NCBI RefSeq assembly: GCF_014656075.1
Contig: NZ_BNBS01000022.1
Location: forward strand, 21,162-85,161
DNA length: 64,000 nt
Direction of reading: 5' to 3'
DNA from: Streptomyces hydrogenans
GTDB lineage: Bacteria > Actinomycetota > Actinomycetes > Streptomycetales > Streptomycetaceae
Part shown: piece after piece, positions 17,905 to 29,005 of the stretch
Layout: each line of letters begins with the position of its first letter
Numbering within the stretch: the first letter of the stretch is position 1
The notes under the pieces: model-generated
The model's database searches: none
What the model was told of the DNA's origin: nothing
Seen by the model: the letters and a program-made list of their open reading frames with translations, nothing else
Translations under genes and position numbers: made by a program

Positions 17905-19270
17905 GCCCATCCTCCGTAGCTGTCCGCGGCGGCGGTGTCGCGCAGTGCCCCGGCGGCCTGCTGCCAGAGGTCGGCCAGACGGGCGCCGGGCTGCACCGGG
18001 ACGACCGTCCAGCCGGCCTCGCGCAGCTCCCTGGCCCGGGCGTCGACGGCCCCGGCCACGGCGCCGCCGGTGAGCCAGGTCCCGGAGTCCAGGACGAAGG
18101 CGACGGCCGCGCCGGCCCGGCCGCGCATCCGGCCGGCCAGGGCGGCCTGCTCCTCGTCGAGGTCGCCGAGGAAGGCGACGAGCAGCCCCTCGCTCCCGGC
18201 GCGCAGCACGTCGGAGGCGCGCGAGAGCCCGGCGCCGTCGGAGTGGTCGACGATCGCGAGGGTGTCCATCAGCAGCCCGGCCGTCTCCACGGAGTCGGTG
18301 CCCGCGTATCCGTCGGAGCCCTCGCCGGGGACGGCGGTGCCGGTGTCGGTGAGCAGCCGGACCGCGTAGCCGCGCTCCAGCATGTGGGTGAGGACGGAGG
18401 CGGCGCCGGAGACGGCCCACTCGAAGGCGGAGTCGGGGCCGGAGCCCTGGTAGCCGACCCGGCGGGTGTCGAGGAGGACCGTGCAGTGCGAGCGCTGGGG
18501 CTGCTCCTCGCGGCGGACCATCAGCTCGCCGTAGCGGGCGGTCGAGCGCCAGTGGACCCGGCGCAGGTCGTCGCCGACCCGGTAGGCGCGCGGGATGACG
18601 TCGTCGTCGCCTGCCAGGGCCAGGGTGCGCTGCCTGCCCTCCCCGTACCCGGACGCCTCGCCGCCCAGCCTGACCGGCGGCAGGGCCGTGGTGCGCGGGA
18701 CGACGGTCAGGGTGTCGTACGCGTGGAAGGAGCGGGTCAGCTCGCACATCCCGAAGGGGTCGCTCAGCCGGAGCTGGAGCGGCCCGAGCGGGAAGCGGCC
18801 GCGCAGGTCGGAGCGGACCCGGTAGGAGACCTCGCGCCGGCCGCCGGCCTCGACCCGGTCGAGGACGAAGCGGGGGCGGGGGCCCAGCATGTAGGGCACG
18901 TGGTCCTGGAGCATCAGCAGCCCGGTGGGGAGCTTGGAGACGTTCTCCATCCGGAGCTGGACCCGGGCCTCGGTGCCCGCCTCCACCCGCTGCGGGGTGA
19001 GCAGGCGGGAGGTGGCGACCCGGTAGCGGGTGCGGTGCAGGACGACGGCGCAGATCAGCGGCAGGACGGCGAGCAGCAGGCCGACCCGGAGCAGGTCGGC
19101 CTGGCCCAGCACGTAGGCGCAGACGGCGGCGGCCGCCCCGGCGGCCAGGAAGGACCGGCCGCGGGTGGTGAGTCCGCCGAGGGTGGCCCGCAGGCCGCCC
19201 CGGCCGTCCTCGGCCCGGGGGCCGGCGTGGTCGTCGGCCCGCTGCCCCTCGGGTGCGGCGGGGGTGGCCA

Positions 19271-19271
<1 letters not shown>
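17901..19271 (-). CDS. DUF58 domain protein
   Basis: A 456-residue protein with two N-terminal hydrophobic helices, a beta-rich stretch and the DUF58 signature YRVGDDLRRVHWRSTARYGELMVRREE. A vWA-like C-terminal fold then contains TVLLDTRR. DUF58 proteins nearly always accompany MoxR ATPases and transglutaminase-like proteins, as here. The ATG at 19271 shares one base with the stop of the MoxR gene (TGATG), and a GTG at 19274 is also possible. Probably a MoxR client or assembly factor at the membrane. Confidence 0.9.
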
Positions 19272-20287
<1,016 letters not shown>

Positions 20288-20395
20288 CCCGGCCCTCCTC
20301 GGCCTTGCAGGAACACGGACACCTGCCCCCGATGGGATGTACGGGGGGTGTCACCCGAGCATTCTTGTTGGGATTGCCGGGCCCTGTCACTCGCC

Positions 20396-20404
20396 TGTGG
20401 ACAA
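20396..20404 (-). promoter_or_regulatory. DnaA-box 9-mer upstream of the MoxR operon
   Basis: On the minus strand TTGTCCACA matches the Streptomyces DnaA-box consensus exactly. A second copy with one mismatch (TTCTCCACA, 20477-20485) lies in the opposite orientation at the 3' end of the carbonic anhydrase gene. A weak -35-like GTGACA with AAGAAT 18 nt downstream follows on the minus strand. Whether DnaA acts here is unknown. Confidence 0.45.
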
Positions 20405-20433
20405 CTGCGGACGAAATGCCGGAGTTTGTCGTC

Positions 20434-21027
20434 TTACGCGGAGGCGGAAACTGTGCTCGGACCGCTGCCGGAACCATTCTCCACAGGGTGGATCTCGCGG
20501 AGCAGACCGGTCGCGACGTCGAAGACGAAGCCCCGGACGTCGTCCGTGTGCGGCAGGAAGGGCGAGGTGCGGACCCGCTGCATCGACTGCCGTACGTCCT
20601 GGTCCACGTCCCGGAACGCCTCGACCGCCCAGGCCGGACGCTGCCCCACCTCGTCCTCCAGCTCGTGCCGGAAGTCCTCGGTGAGCGACTCCAGGCCGCA
20701 GCCGGTGTGGTGCACCAGCATCACGGCGCGGGTGCCGAGCGCCCGCTGGCTGATGGTGAGGGAGCGGATGACGTCGTCGGTGACGACGCCGCCCGCGTTG
20801 CGGATCGTGTGGCAGTCGCCGAGTTCGAGACCCAGCGCCGCGTGCAGGTCCAGCCGGGCGTCCATGCAGGCCACGACGGCGACGTGGAGCACCGGACGCG
20901 CGTCCATGCCCGGGTCGGAGAAGTCGGCGGCGTACCGCGCGTTCGCCTCGACGAGCCGCTCGGTGACCGAGCCGCCGGCGGGCGTCGCGCCGGACGGGCC
21001 GGGGGAGGGGTGTGCGGAGGTCGTCAT
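20434..21027 (-). CDS. Beta-class carbonic anhydrase
   Basis: A 197-residue enzyme that interconverts CO2 and bicarbonate. Zinc ligands are visible in VVACMDARLD (Cys, with the Asp-Arg dyad) and in LVHHTGCG (His and Cys). The IRNAGG segment that follows the first ligand is present. ATG 21027 is preceded 7 nt upstream by TACCGT and by no ribosome-binding site, so the mRNA may be leaderless. It lies alone between the MoxR operon and the divergent rsmH promoter. Confidence 0.92.
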   Translation of the reverse strand: MTTSAHPSPGPSGATPAGGSVTERLVEANARYAADFSDPGMDARPVLHVAVVACMDARLDLHAALGLELGDCHTIRNAGGVVTDDVIRSLTISQRALGTRAVMLVHHTGCGLESLTEDFRHELEDEVGQRPAWAVEAFRDVDQDVRQSMQRVRTSPFLPHTDDVRGFVFDVATGLLREIHPVENGSGSGPSTVSASA

Positions 21028-21202
21028 GGCCCCGACGGTAGTGGGCACCACCCCCGAGGGCCCGCCGTGAGAAGAGGACAAAGAACGCCAATGATCCTCT
21101 GTGTGAGCCACCCCACAGTGATCGCCGGACGCCGCCGATCGAGTGAACCACCCGGAATGTCCGCACGCGCGTCCGGCGCCGCGCGGCGCGCCAGCCGGTT
21201 GA

Positions 21203-21230
21203 TTGACCGGCCCCGTCCGTGGACTAGAGT
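21203..21230 (+). promoter_or_regulatory. Promoter of rsmH and the division cluster
   Basis: TTGACC (21203-21208) and TAGAGT (21225-21230) are 16 nt apart, a strong vegetative promoter match. The predicted leader before the rsmH start at 21347 is about 110 nt and contains a direct repeat AGCGGTTT around 21255-21273. The rest of the 319-bp gap 21028-21346 holds no gene. Confidence 0.75.
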
Positions 21231-21346
21231 GACGCGGAGTTCCTGGAGACAATCGAGCGGTTTGCAGCGGTTTCTCCCCCGTGTGCGCGGCGGCACCCAC
21301 GGCTCGCCCCCTTACCCGCTCGCCGTGCCCGTTCTGAGAGGGTGCG

Positions 21347-22303
21347 TTGAGCAACGACCGCCACGTCCCGGTGATGCTCCAGCGGTGCCTGGACATGTTG
21401 GCCCCGGCCCTCCAGCGCCCCGGCGCGGTCGTCGTCGACTGCACCCTGGGCCTCGGCGGACACAGCGAGGCCCTGCTCCGCGCCTTCCCCGAGGCCCGGC
21501 TCGTCGCCCTCGACCGCGACAAGGAGGCCCTGCGCCTCTCCGGCGAGCGGCTCGCCCCCTACGGGGACCGCGCCACCCTCGTCCACGCCGTCTACGACGA
21601 ACTGCCCGAGGTCCTCGACCGGCTCGGCATCGACAGGGCCGACGGCGTCCTCTTCGACCTCGGCGTCTCCTCCATGCAGCTGGACGAGGCCGACCGCGGC
21701 TTCGCCTACGCCCAGGACGCCCCGCTCGACATGCGCATGGACCAGACGACCGGCATGAGCGCCGCCGAGGTCCTCAACACCTACCCGGCCGGCGAACTCG
21801 TCCGCATCCTGCGCGCCTACGGCGAGGAGAAGCAGGCCAAGCGGATCGTCTCCGCCATCGTCCGCGAGCGCGACAAGGAGCCGTTCACCAACAGCGCCCG
21901 GCTCGTCGAGCTCATCCGCGACGCCCTCCCGCAGGCCGCCAAGCGCACCGGCGGCAACCCCGCCAAGCGCACCTTCCAGGCCCTGCGCATCGAGGTCAAC
22001 GGCGAACTGAGCGTCCTGGAGCGGGCCATCCCGGCCGCCGTGAAGGCCCTCGCCGTCGGCGGCCGCGTCGCCGTCCTCTCGTACCACTCCCTGGAGGACC
22101 GGCTCGTCAAGCAGGTCTTCGCGGCCGGCGCGGCCACCACCGCCCCGCCCGGCCTCCCGGTCGTCCCCGAGCAGTACCAGCCCCGCCTCAAGCTCCTCAC
22201 CCGCGGCGCCGAACTCCCCACCGAGGAGGAGGTGGCCGAGAACCGCCGGGCCGCCCCCGCCCGCCTCCGGGGCGTCGAGCGCATCCGGGAGGACGTGCTG
22301 TGA
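21347..22303 (+). CDS. rsmH: 16S rRNA (cytosine1402-N4)-methyltransferase RsmH (MraW)
   Basis: A 318-residue SAM-dependent rRNA methyltransferase. It starts [14 protein letters not shown] and shows the SAM-binding [27 protein letters not shown] and, near the C terminus, [10 protein letters not shown] and [13 protein letters not shown]. It methylates C1402 of 16S rRNA. The likely start is a TTG at 21347, after GAGAGGG. It heads the division cluster; no mraZ gene precedes it. The GTG of ftsL overlaps its stop. Confidence 0.96.
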   Translation: MSNDRHVPVMLQRCLDMLAPALQRPGAVVVDCTLGLGGHSEALLRAFPEARLVALDRDKEALRLSGERLAPYGDRATLVHAVYDELPEVLDRLGIDRADGVLFDLGVSSMQLDEADRGFAYAQDAPLDMRMDQTTGMSAAEVLNTYPAGELVRILRAYGEEKQAKRIVSAIVRERDKEPFTNSARLVELIRDALPQAAKRTGGNPAKRTFQALRIEVNGELSVLERAIPAAVKALAVGGRVAVLSYHSLEDRLVKQVFAAGAATTAPPGLPVVPEQYQPRLKLLTRGAELPTEEEVAENRRAAPARLRGVERIREDVL

Positions 22304-22791
22304 GCGCGGCGAGGGGGCCGCTCAAAGGCCGGGCCGCGCGGCTCGGACGGCTGATGCCGTCCGGACCCAGCTCGGCCGCCCGCACCCCCTTCGTCCTGCT
22401 CGTCGTCCTCCTCCTCGGCGGCGGCCTCATCACCCTGCTGCTGCTGAACTCCGCCCTCAACCAGGGCTCCTTCAAGCTGCGCGAGCTCAAGGACCGCACC
22501 ACCGAGCTCACCGACGAGGAACAGGCCCTCCAGCGCGACGTCGACGCCAACGCCGCCCCCGACGCCCTGGAGCGCCGCGCCCGCGAGCTCGGCATGGTCC
22601 CCGGCGGCAGCCCCGCCTTCCTCGGTCCCGACGGCAAGGTCCTCGGCGAGCCCACCGTCGCCCCCTCCCCGAAGCCCTCCCGCACGCCGAGCCGCGCCCC
22701 GGCCCGCACGGCCGACCCCGGCACCGACCCGAAGCCCACCCCCACCGGCACCACCCCGACCGCGACCGCCCCGACGACCTCCGGCAGGTGA
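22300..22791 (+). CDS. ftsL: FtsL-like septum formation protein
   Basis: A 163-residue bitopic membrane protein. After about 28 cytoplasmic residues comes one transmembrane helix ([19 protein letters not shown]), then an extracytoplasmic coiled-coil with leucine/acidic heptads ([16 protein letters not shown]), followed by a Pro/Thr-rich tail. Position between rsmH and ftsI and this topology identify FtsL, which with DivIC/FtsQ regulates FtsW-FtsI at the septum. GTG 22300 overlaps the rsmH stop. Confidence 0.88.
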   Translation: MSAARGPLKGRAARLGRLMPSGPSSAARTPFVLLVVLLLGGGLITLLLLNSALNQGSFKLRELKDRTTELTDEEQALQRDVDANAAPDALERRARELGMVPGGSPAFLGPDGKVLGEPTVAPSPKPSRTPSRAPARTADPGTDPKPTPTGTTPTATAPTTSGR

Positions 22792-22798
22792 CCGAGCA

Positions 22799-24796
22799 GT
22801 GCCCTCCCAGGAGCCCCCGCGCCGCCGCGTCCCCGGACCCGCGCGCCCGGCCCGCCCCCGGCCCGCCGGATCCGGCGCCCGGGCCGGAGCGGGCGGCCGC
22901 GCGCCGCGCCCCGCGCCCCGGCCCGCCGCCCGCCGCCCCGCGCCCCGGCCGCCCGCCCGCAGGCCCCGCACCATCACGCTCGGCCGCCCCAAACCCCGGC
23001 TGCGCCTGATCTCCGTCGGCCTCACCCTCGTCATGCTGGTCTTCGTGGTGCGGCTGCTCCAGGTCCAAGCCGTCGACGCCAGCGCGTACGCGGCCAAGGC
23101 CGACAAGTACCGCTACCAGGAGTACACGCTCTCCGCCGAGCGCGGCGAGATCACCGACCGCAACGGCATCGCCCTGGCCACCAGCGTCGACGCCTACGAC
23201 ATCACCGCCGACCCGAAGCTCTTCACCCCCGAGGAGTCCAAGGTCCGCGACGCGCCCGAGCAGGCGGCCGCGCTCCTCGCCCCGATCCTCGGCAAGGAGC
23301 CGGCGGAGCTGGCGAAGAAGCTCCGCACCCCCAAGTCCCGCTACACCCTGCTCGCCCGCAAGCAGACCCCGCAGGTGTGGAACCAGATCAAGGACCTCAA
23401 GAAGGTCTACGCGCAGAAGGCCCGGGCGGCCGACGGCACCGGCGTCAACCTGCTCGGCGGCGTCCTCAGCGAGCCCAGCACCAAGCGCGTCTACCCCAAC
23501 GGCGACCTCGGCGCCGGGATACTGGGCTACGTCAACGCCGAGGGCCGCGGCGCCGGCGGCGTCGAGTCCATGCTCGACCCCGAACTCGCCGGCCGGGACG
23601 GGAAGATCCGCTTCACCGCCTCCGGCGGCCGGCAGGTCCCCACCGCGGGCTCCCAGGGCACCCCCGCCGTCCCCGGCTCCGACATCGAGCTCACCATCGA
23701 CCGGGACATCCAGTGGGCCGCCCAGCAGGCCATCAGCGACCAGGTCCGCAAGTCCAAGGCCGACCGCGGCTACGTCATCGTCCAGGACACCCGCACCGGT
23801 GAGGTCCTCGCCATGGCCAACGCCCCCGGCTTCGACCCCAACGACCTCTCCGCCGCCAACTCCGCCGCCATGGGCAACGCCGCCCTCCAGGACGCCTACG
23901 AGCCCGGCTCCACCAGCAAGGTCATGTCGATGGCCGCCGTCCTGGAGGAGGGCAAGGCCACCCCCGACACCCACGTCACCGTCCCCAACCGGCTCCACCG
24001 CGGCGACCGGCTCTTCAAGGACGACATCGACCACAGGACCTGGTACCTGACGCTCAACGGCGTCCTCGCCAAGTCCAGCAACATCGGCACCATCCTCGCC
24101 ACCGGCCAGCTCGGCAAGGACCAGGCCGAGTCCAACCGCGTCCTCGACGGCTACCTCCGCCGCTTCGGCATCGGCAGCCCCACCGGCCTCGGCTTCCCCG
24201 GCGAGACCCCCGGCATCCTCGCCAAGCCCGAGGACTGGTCCACCTCCCAGCAGTACACGATCCCCTTCGGCCAGGGCCTCTCCGTCAACGCCCTCCAGGC
24301 CGCCTCCGTCTACTCGACCATCGCCAACGGAGGCGTACGCGTCGAACCCACCCTCGTCCGCGGCACCAAGGGCCCCGACGGCCGCTTCGCCCCCGCCGCC
24401 GCGCCCGAGGAGAACCGGGTCGTCAGCGAGAAGACCGCCAAGACCCTCGCCCAGATGCTGGAGTCGGTCGTCGAGGACCGCGAGGGCACCGGCACCCGGG
24501 CCGCCATCCCCGGCTACCGCGTCGCGGGCAAGACCGGCACCGCCAACCGGGTCGACCCCGAACTCGGCCGCTACAAGGGCTACACCGCCTCCTTCGCCGG
24601 CTTCGCCCCCGCCGACCAGCCGCGCGTCACCGTCTACTGCGCCATCCAGAACCCCACCAAGGGCAGCTACTTCGGCGGCCAGATCTGCGGCCCCATCTAC
24701 AAGAAGGTCATGGAGTTCGCGCTCAAGACCCTCCACGTGGCACCCACCGGCAGCGAGTCCGCCCGCCTGCCGGTCACCTTCGAACCCACCCCGTGA
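22799..24796 (+). CDS. ftsI: Penicillin-binding protein 3, FtsI
   Basis: A 665-residue class B PBP, the septal transpeptidase. A 60-residue Pro/Arg-rich cytoplasmic tail precedes one membrane helix (about residues 72-88). Then come the PBP dimerisation domain and the transpeptidase domain with EPGSTSKVM (SxxK nucleophile), KSSNIGT (SxN) and VAGKTGTAN (KTGT). No PASTA domains follow. GTG 22799, 7 nt after the ftsL stop. It acts with FtsW to build septal peptidoglycan; dispensable for growth but needed for sporulation septa in Streptomyces. Confidence 0.96.
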   Translation: MPSQEPPRRRVPGPARPARPRPAGSGARAGAGGRAPRPAPRPAARRPAPRPPARRPRTITLGRPKPRLRLISVGLTLVMLVFVVRLLQVQAVDASAYAAKADKYRYQEYTLSAERGEITDRNGIALATSVDAYDITADPKLFTPEESKVRDAPEQAAALLAPILGKEPAELAKKLRTPKSRYTLLARKQTPQVWNQIKDLKKVYAQKARAADGTGVNLLGGVLSEPSTKRVYPNGDLGAGILGYVNAEGRGAGGVESMLDPELAGRDGKIRFTASGGRQVPTAGSQGTPAVPGSDIELTIDRDIQWAAQQAISDQVRKSKADRGYVIVQDTRTGEVLAMANAPGFDPNDLSAANSAAMGNAALQDAYEPGSTSKVMSMAAVLEEGKATPDTHVTVPNRLHRGDRLFKDDIDHRTWYLTLNGVLAKSSNIGTILATGQLGKDQAESNRVLDGYLRRFGIGSPTGLGFPGETPGILAKPEDWSTSQQYTIPFGQGLSVNALQAASVYSTIANGGVRVEPTLVRGTKGPDGRFAPAAAPEENRVVSEKTAKTLAQMLESVVEDREGTGTRAAIPGYRVAGKTGTANRVDPELGRYKGYTASFAGFAPADQPRVTVYCAIQNPTKGSYFGGQICGPIYKKVMEFALKTLHVAPTGSESARLPVTFEPTP

Positions 24797-24814
24797 CCCC
24801 CGGGAGCACCACCA

Positions 24815-26509
24815 GTGACGACGATCACCCCCCACTCCGGGAACCGGAAATCGAACTCCGGCGACGCCCCCCGCTCGTTTGGTCCCCCGCAGGGTGCGCC
24901 CGGTACGCTCACCGCCGTGCCACACGCTGATCAGTCCCGAACCACCCCGCCCCGCCCGGAGCGGGCCCGCCCGACACCCCTGGGCGAGCTCGCGCAGCGG
25001 CTCGGCACCGAGACCCCCGACGCCGCACGGGCCGTCCCGGTCTCGGGGATCACCCACGACTCCCGGGCGGTACGGCCCGGGGACGTGTACGCGGCCCTCC
25101 CCGGAGCCCGCCTGCACGGCGCCGACTTCGTCGCCCAGGCCGCCGGCCTCGGCGCCGTCGCGGTCCTCACCGATCCGACCGGAGCCGACCGCGCCGCCGC
25201 CACCGGCCTGCCCGTCCTCGTCGTCGAGGATCCGCGCGGCCGGATGGGCGAACTCGCCGCCGAGATCTACGGCCGCCCCGGCGCGGACCTCCTCCAGATC
25301 AGCATCACCGGCACCTCCGGCAAGACCACCACCGCCTACCTCGTCGAGGGCGGACTGCGCGGTGCCGGGAAGCACACCGGGCTCGTCGGCACCGTCGAGA
25401 TGCGGATCGGCGACGAGCGCATCAAGTCGGAGCGCACCACCCCCGAGGCCACCGACCTCCAGGCCCTCTTCGCCGTCATGCGCGAACGCGGCGTCGACGC
25501 CGTCGCCATGGAGGTCTCCAGCCACGCCCTCGTGCTCGGCCGGGTCGACGGCTGCGTCTTCGACGTCGCCGTCTTCAACAACCTCAGCCCGGAGCACATG
25601 GAGTTCCACTCCGACATGGAGGACTACTTCCGGGCCAAGGCGACGCTCTTCACCCCGGAGCGCAGCCGGATCGGCGTGGTGAACGCCGACGACGAGTACG
25701 GCCGCCGGCTGGCCGAGGAGGCGGCCGTCCCGGTCGTCACCTTCTCCGCCGAGGGCCGCGCCGACGCCGACTGGCGCGCCGAGGACGTCGTCCTGGGCGC
25801 CGCCGACTCCACCTTCACGGCCGTCGGCCCCGACGGCGAGCGGATCCCCGCCACCGCCCCGCTGCCCGGCCCCTTCAACGTCGCCAACACCCTCGCCGCC
25901 ATCGCCACCCTCGCGACCGCCGGACTCGACCCGAAGACGGCCGCCGACGGCGTCGCCGCCGTCCCCGGCGTCCCCGGCCGCCTGGAGCGCGTCGACGCCG
26001 GCCAGCCGTACCTCGCCGTCGTCGACTACGCGCACAAGACCGACGCCGTCGAGTCGGTGCTGCGCTCGCTGCGCGAGGTCACCGAGGGCCGGCTGCACGT
26101 GGTCATCGGCTGCGGCGGCGACCGGGACACCACCAAGCGCGGCCCCATGGGCGCCGCCGCGGCCCGGCTCGCCGACACCGCCGTGCTGACCTCCGACAAC
26201 CCCCGCTCCGAGGACCCGCTCGCGATCCTCACCGCGATGCTCACGGGCGCCGCCGCGGTGCCCGCCGCCGAACGCGGCGACGTCCTGGTCGAACCCGACC
26301 GGGCCGCCGCCATCGCCGCCGCCATCGCCCGCGCCCGGCCGGGCGACACCGTCCTGGTCGCGGGCAAGGGCCACGAGCAGGGCCAGGAGATCGCCGGAAA
26401 GGTCCGCCCCTTCGACGACCGCCAGGTCCTCCGCGAAGCGATCGAGGCGGCGGGCGGCACACCGGCCGCCGCCCCGATCGGACACCGTCACCAGAACAGT
26501 CAGGGATGA
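24815..26509 (+). CDS. murE: UDP-MurNAc-tripeptide synthetase MurE
   Basis: MurE adds diaminopimelate to UDP-MurNAc-L-Ala-D-Glu in the cytosol. Visible are the Mur-ligase ATP loop ITGTSGKTTTAY, NNLSPEHMEFH, and SDNPRSEDP, the DNPR motif of DAP-adding enzymes. From GTG 24815 the protein has 564 residues, about 50 more at the N terminus than needed. A second start, GTG 24917, lies 7 nt behind a TACGCT box and would be leaderless. Both starts may be used. It overlaps no neighbour and murF starts 5 nt after its stop. Confidence 0.94.
   Translation: MTTITPHSGNRKSNSGDAPRSFGPPQGAPGTLTAVPHADQSRTTPPRPERARPTPLGELAQRLGTETPDAARAVPVSGITHDSRAVRPGDVYAALPGARLHGADFVAQAAGLGAVAVLTDPTGADRAAATGLPVLVVEDPRGRMGELAAEIYGRPGADLLQISITGTSGKTTTAYLVEGGLRGAGKHTGLVGTVEMRIGDERIKSERTTPEATDLQALFAVMRERGVDAVAMEVSSHALVLGRVDGCVFDVAVFNNLSPEHMEFHSDMEDYFRAKATLFTPERSRIGVVNADDEYGRRLAEEAAVPVVTFSAEGRADADWRAEDVVLGAADSTFTAVGPDGERIPATAPLPGPFNVANTLAAIATLATAGLDPKTAADGVAAVPGVPGRLERVDAGQPYLAVVDYAHKTDAVESVLRSLREVTEGRLHVVIGCGGDRDTTKRGPMGAAAARLADTAVLTSDNPRSEDPLAILTAMLTGAAAVPAAERGDVLVEPDRAAAIAAAIARARPGDTVLVAGKGHEQGQEIAGKVRPFDDRQVLREAIEAAGGTPAAAPIGHRHQNSQG
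24904..24919 (+). promoter_or_regulatory. Candidate internal leaderless promoter for murE
   Basis: TACGCT (24904-24909) ends 7 nt before an in-frame GTG (24917-24919) inside the annotated murE N terminus. A TTGGTC 19 nt upstream is a possible -35. This would give a murE start inside the cluster independent of the rsmH promoter. Confidence 0.45.
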
Positions 26510-26513
26510 AGCA

Positions 26514-27938
26514 GTGATCGCCCTCTCCCTCGCCGAGATCGCCGAAATCGTCGGCGGGCAGGCGCACGACATACCGGATCCGGGCGCCCGGATCACCGGG
26601 CCCGTCGTCATCGACTCCCGCGAGGTGAGGACCGGCAGCCTCTTCGCCGCCTTCGCCGGGGAGCGCGTGGACGGCCACGACTACGCGGAGCGCGCCGTCG
26701 CGGCGGGCGCGACGGCCGTGCTGGCCGTCCGCCCCCTCGGCGTCCCCGCGATCGTCGTGGACGACGTGCAGGCCGCGCTGGGCGCCCTCGCCCGCACGGT
26801 CGTCGAACGGCTCGGCACCGACGTCGTCGCCCTCACCGGCTCGGCCGGCAAGACCTCCACCAAGGACCTGATCGCCCAGGTCCTCGACCGCCACGCGCCC
26901 ACCGTCTGGACGCCCGGCTCCCTCAACAACGAGATCGGCCTGCCGCTCACCGCGCTCAGGGCGACCGAGGAGACCCGGCACCTCGTCCTGGAGATGGGCG
27001 CCCGCGGCATCGGCCACATCCGCTACCTGACCGGGCTCACCCCGCCCCGGATCGGGCTCGTCCTCAACGTGGGCAGCGCCCACATCGGCGAGTTCGGCGG
27101 ACGCGAGCAGATCGCCGAGGCCAAGGGCGAGATGGTCGAGTCGCTTCCGGCCGCCGAGGACGGCGGAGTGGCGGTCCTCAACGCCGACGACCCGCTCGTC
27201 CGCGCGATGGCGAGCCGCACCAAGGCCCGCGTGACCCTCTTCGGAGAAGCGGACGAAGCGGCCGTACGCGCCGAGAACGTCCACCTCACCGACGCCGGCC
27301 GCCCCTCTTTCACGCTTCACACACCCACCGGGTGCAGCGACGTGACCTTGCGCCTGTACGGTGAGCACCACGTGTCGAACGCGCTCGCAGCGGCCGCCGT
27401 CGCGCACGAGCTGGGCATGCCTGTCGAGGAGATCGCCACCGCGCTCTCCGAGGCCGGCTCCCTTTCGCGCTGGCGCATGGAGGTCACCGAGCGTCCGGAC
27501 GGCGTGACGATCGTCAACGACGCCTACAACGCGAACCCCGAGTCCATGCGAGCCGCCCTGCGCGCGCTCGCGGCCATGGGCAGGGCCGGACAGGCCCAGG
27601 GGGCCCGCACGTGGGCGGTGCTCGGCAAGATGGCCGAGCTCGGTGACGCGTCGCTCGCCGAGCACGACGCGGTCGGACGGCTCGCCGTCCGGCTCAACGT
27701 CAGCAAGCTCGTCGCGGTCGGGGACAGGGAAGCGTCCTGGCTGCAACTGGGCGCCTATAACGAGGGTTCGTGGGGTGAGGAGTCGGTGCACGTGTCCGAC
27801 GCGCAGGCGGCTGTCGACCTGTTGCGCAGGGAGCTGCGCCCGGGGGACGTGGTCCTGGTGAAGGCCTCCCGGTCGGTCGGTCTCGAGCAGGTCGCCCTGG
27901 CGCTGCTCGACACTGAGGGCGAGGTATCCGGCCGATGA
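26514..27938 (+). CDS. murF: UDP-MurNAc-tripeptide--D-Ala-D-Ala ligase MurF
   Basis: A 474-residue Mur ligase that adds D-Ala-D-Ala to complete the pentapeptide precursor. The ATP loop is [15 protein letters not shown] (about residues 103-117), followed by [10 protein letters not shown], the [11 protein letters not shown] segment and [15 protein letters not shown], all family-typical. GTG 26514 is 5 nt after murE. The C-terminal half uses noticeably more A/T-ending codons than the N-terminal half. The mraY ATG overlaps its stop. Confidence 0.96.
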   Translation: MIALSLAEIAEIVGGQAHDIPDPGARITGPVVIDSREVRTGSLFAAFAGERVDGHDYAERAVAAGATAVLAVRPLGVPAIVVDDVQAALGALARTVVERLGTDVVALTGSAGKTSTKDLIAQVLDRHAPTVWTPGSLNNEIGLPLTALRATEETRHLVLEMGARGIGHIRYLTGLTPPRIGLVLNVGSAHIGEFGGREQIAEAKGEMVESLPAAEDGGVAVLNADDPLVRAMASRTKARVTLFGEADEAAVRAENVHLTDAGRPSFTLHTPTGCSDVTLRLYGEHHVSNALAAAAVAHELGMPVEEIATALSEAGSLSRWRMEVTERPDGVTIVNDAYNANPESMRAALRALAAMGRAGQAQGARTWAVLGKMAELGDASLAEHDAVGRLAVRLNVSKLVAVGDREASWLQLGAYNEGSWGEESVHVSDAQAAVDLLRRELRPGDVVLVKASRSVGLEQVALALLDTEGEVSGR

Positions 27939-29005
27939 GGCAGATCCTCTTCGCGGGGGCCATCGGCCTCTTCCTCACCCTGATCGGCACCCCGCTGCTC
28001 ATCAAGCTGCTCGCCCGCAAGGGATACGGGCAGTTCATCCGCGACGACGGCCCGCGCGGCCACGCCGGGAAGAAGGGCACGCCCACCATGGGCGGCATCT
28101 CCTTCATCCTGGCCACGCTCATCGCGTACGCGCTGGCCAAGGTCATCACCGGCGAGGACCCGACGTACTCGGGCGTCCTGGTGCTGTTCCTGATGGCCGG
28201 CATGGGCCTGGTCGGCTTCCTCGACGACTACATCAAGATCGTCAAGCAGCGTTCGCTGGGCCTGCGGGCCAAGGCGAAGATGGCCGGCCAGCTCATCGTC
28301 GGCATCGCCTTCGCGGTGCTGTCGCTCCAGTTCGCGGACCTGCGCGGGCTCACCCCCGCCTCGGAGAAGCTCTCCTTCATCACCGACTTCGGCTGGTCGA
28401 TCGGCCCGGTCCTCTTCGTGGTCTGGGCGCTCTTCATGATCCTGGCCATGTCCAACGGCGTGAACCTCACGGACGGCCTGGACGGCCTGGCCACCGGCGC
28501 CTCCGTGATGGTCTTCGGCGCCTACACCTTCATCGGGCTGTGGCAGTTCCAGGAGTCCTGCGCCAACGCGCTGACCCTCACCAACCCGAACGCCTGCTTC
28601 GAGGTCCGCGACCCGCTGGACCTCGCGGTCGTGGCCTCCGCGCTCATGGGCGCCTGCTTCGGCTTCCTGTGGTGGAACACCTCGCCCGCCAAGATCTTCA
28701 TGGGTGACACCGGCTCCCTCGCGCTCGGCGGCGCGCTGGCCGGTCTCGCCATCTGCTCCCGTACGGAGCTGCTGCTCGCGCTGCTCGGCGGCCTGTTCGT
28801 GCTGATCACGATGTCCGTGGTCATCCAGGTCGGCTCGTTCAAGATGACCGGCAAGCGCGTCTTCCGGATGGCCCCCCTCCAGCACCACTTCGAACTCAAG
28901 GGGTGGTCCGAGGTCCTGGTCGTCGTCCGGTTCTGGATCATCCAGGGCATGTGCGTGATCGTGGGCCTGGGTCTCTTCTACGCGGGATGGGCAGCCGACA
29001 AGTGA
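27935..29005 (+). CDS. mraY: Phospho-MurNAc-pentapeptide translocase MraY
   Basis: A 356-residue polytopic membrane enzyme that transfers phospho-MurNAc-pentapeptide to undecaprenyl phosphate, giving lipid I. Motifs include [16 protein letters not shown], the catalytic Asp pair in [20 protein letters not shown], and [11 protein letters not shown] with [15 protein letters not shown]. About ten membrane helices. ATG 27935 overlaps the murF stop (ATGA). Confidence 0.97.
   Translation: MRQILFAGAIGLFLTLIGTPLLIKLLARKGYGQFIRDDGPRGHAGKKGTPTMGGISFILATLIAYALAKVITGEDPTYSGVLVLFLMAGMGLVGFLDDYIKIVKQRSLGLRAKAKMAGQLIVGIAFAVLSLQFADLRGLTPASEKLSFITDFGWSIGPVLFVVWALFMILAMSNGVNLTDGLDGLATGASVMVFGAYTFIGLWQFQESCANALTLTNPNACFEVRDPLDLAVVASALMGACFGFLWWNTSPAKIFMGDTGSLALGGALAGLAICSRTELLLALLGGLFVLITMSVVIQVGSFKMTGKRVFRMAPLQHHFELKGWSEVLVVVRFWIIQGMCVIVGLGLFYAGWAADK

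Noticed and set aside
15124..17919. A 931-residue plus-strand frame across the intergenic repeats and the transglutaminase gene
   Set aside because: It is antisense to the transglutaminase gene, which has a complete catalytic core, and runs over hairpin repeats.
22508..26611. A 1367-residue antisense frame across ftsL to murE
   Set aside because: It covers three real plus-strand genes with intact motifs. Its composition (Gly/Ala/Val/Asp) is what the complement of G/C-ending codons gives.
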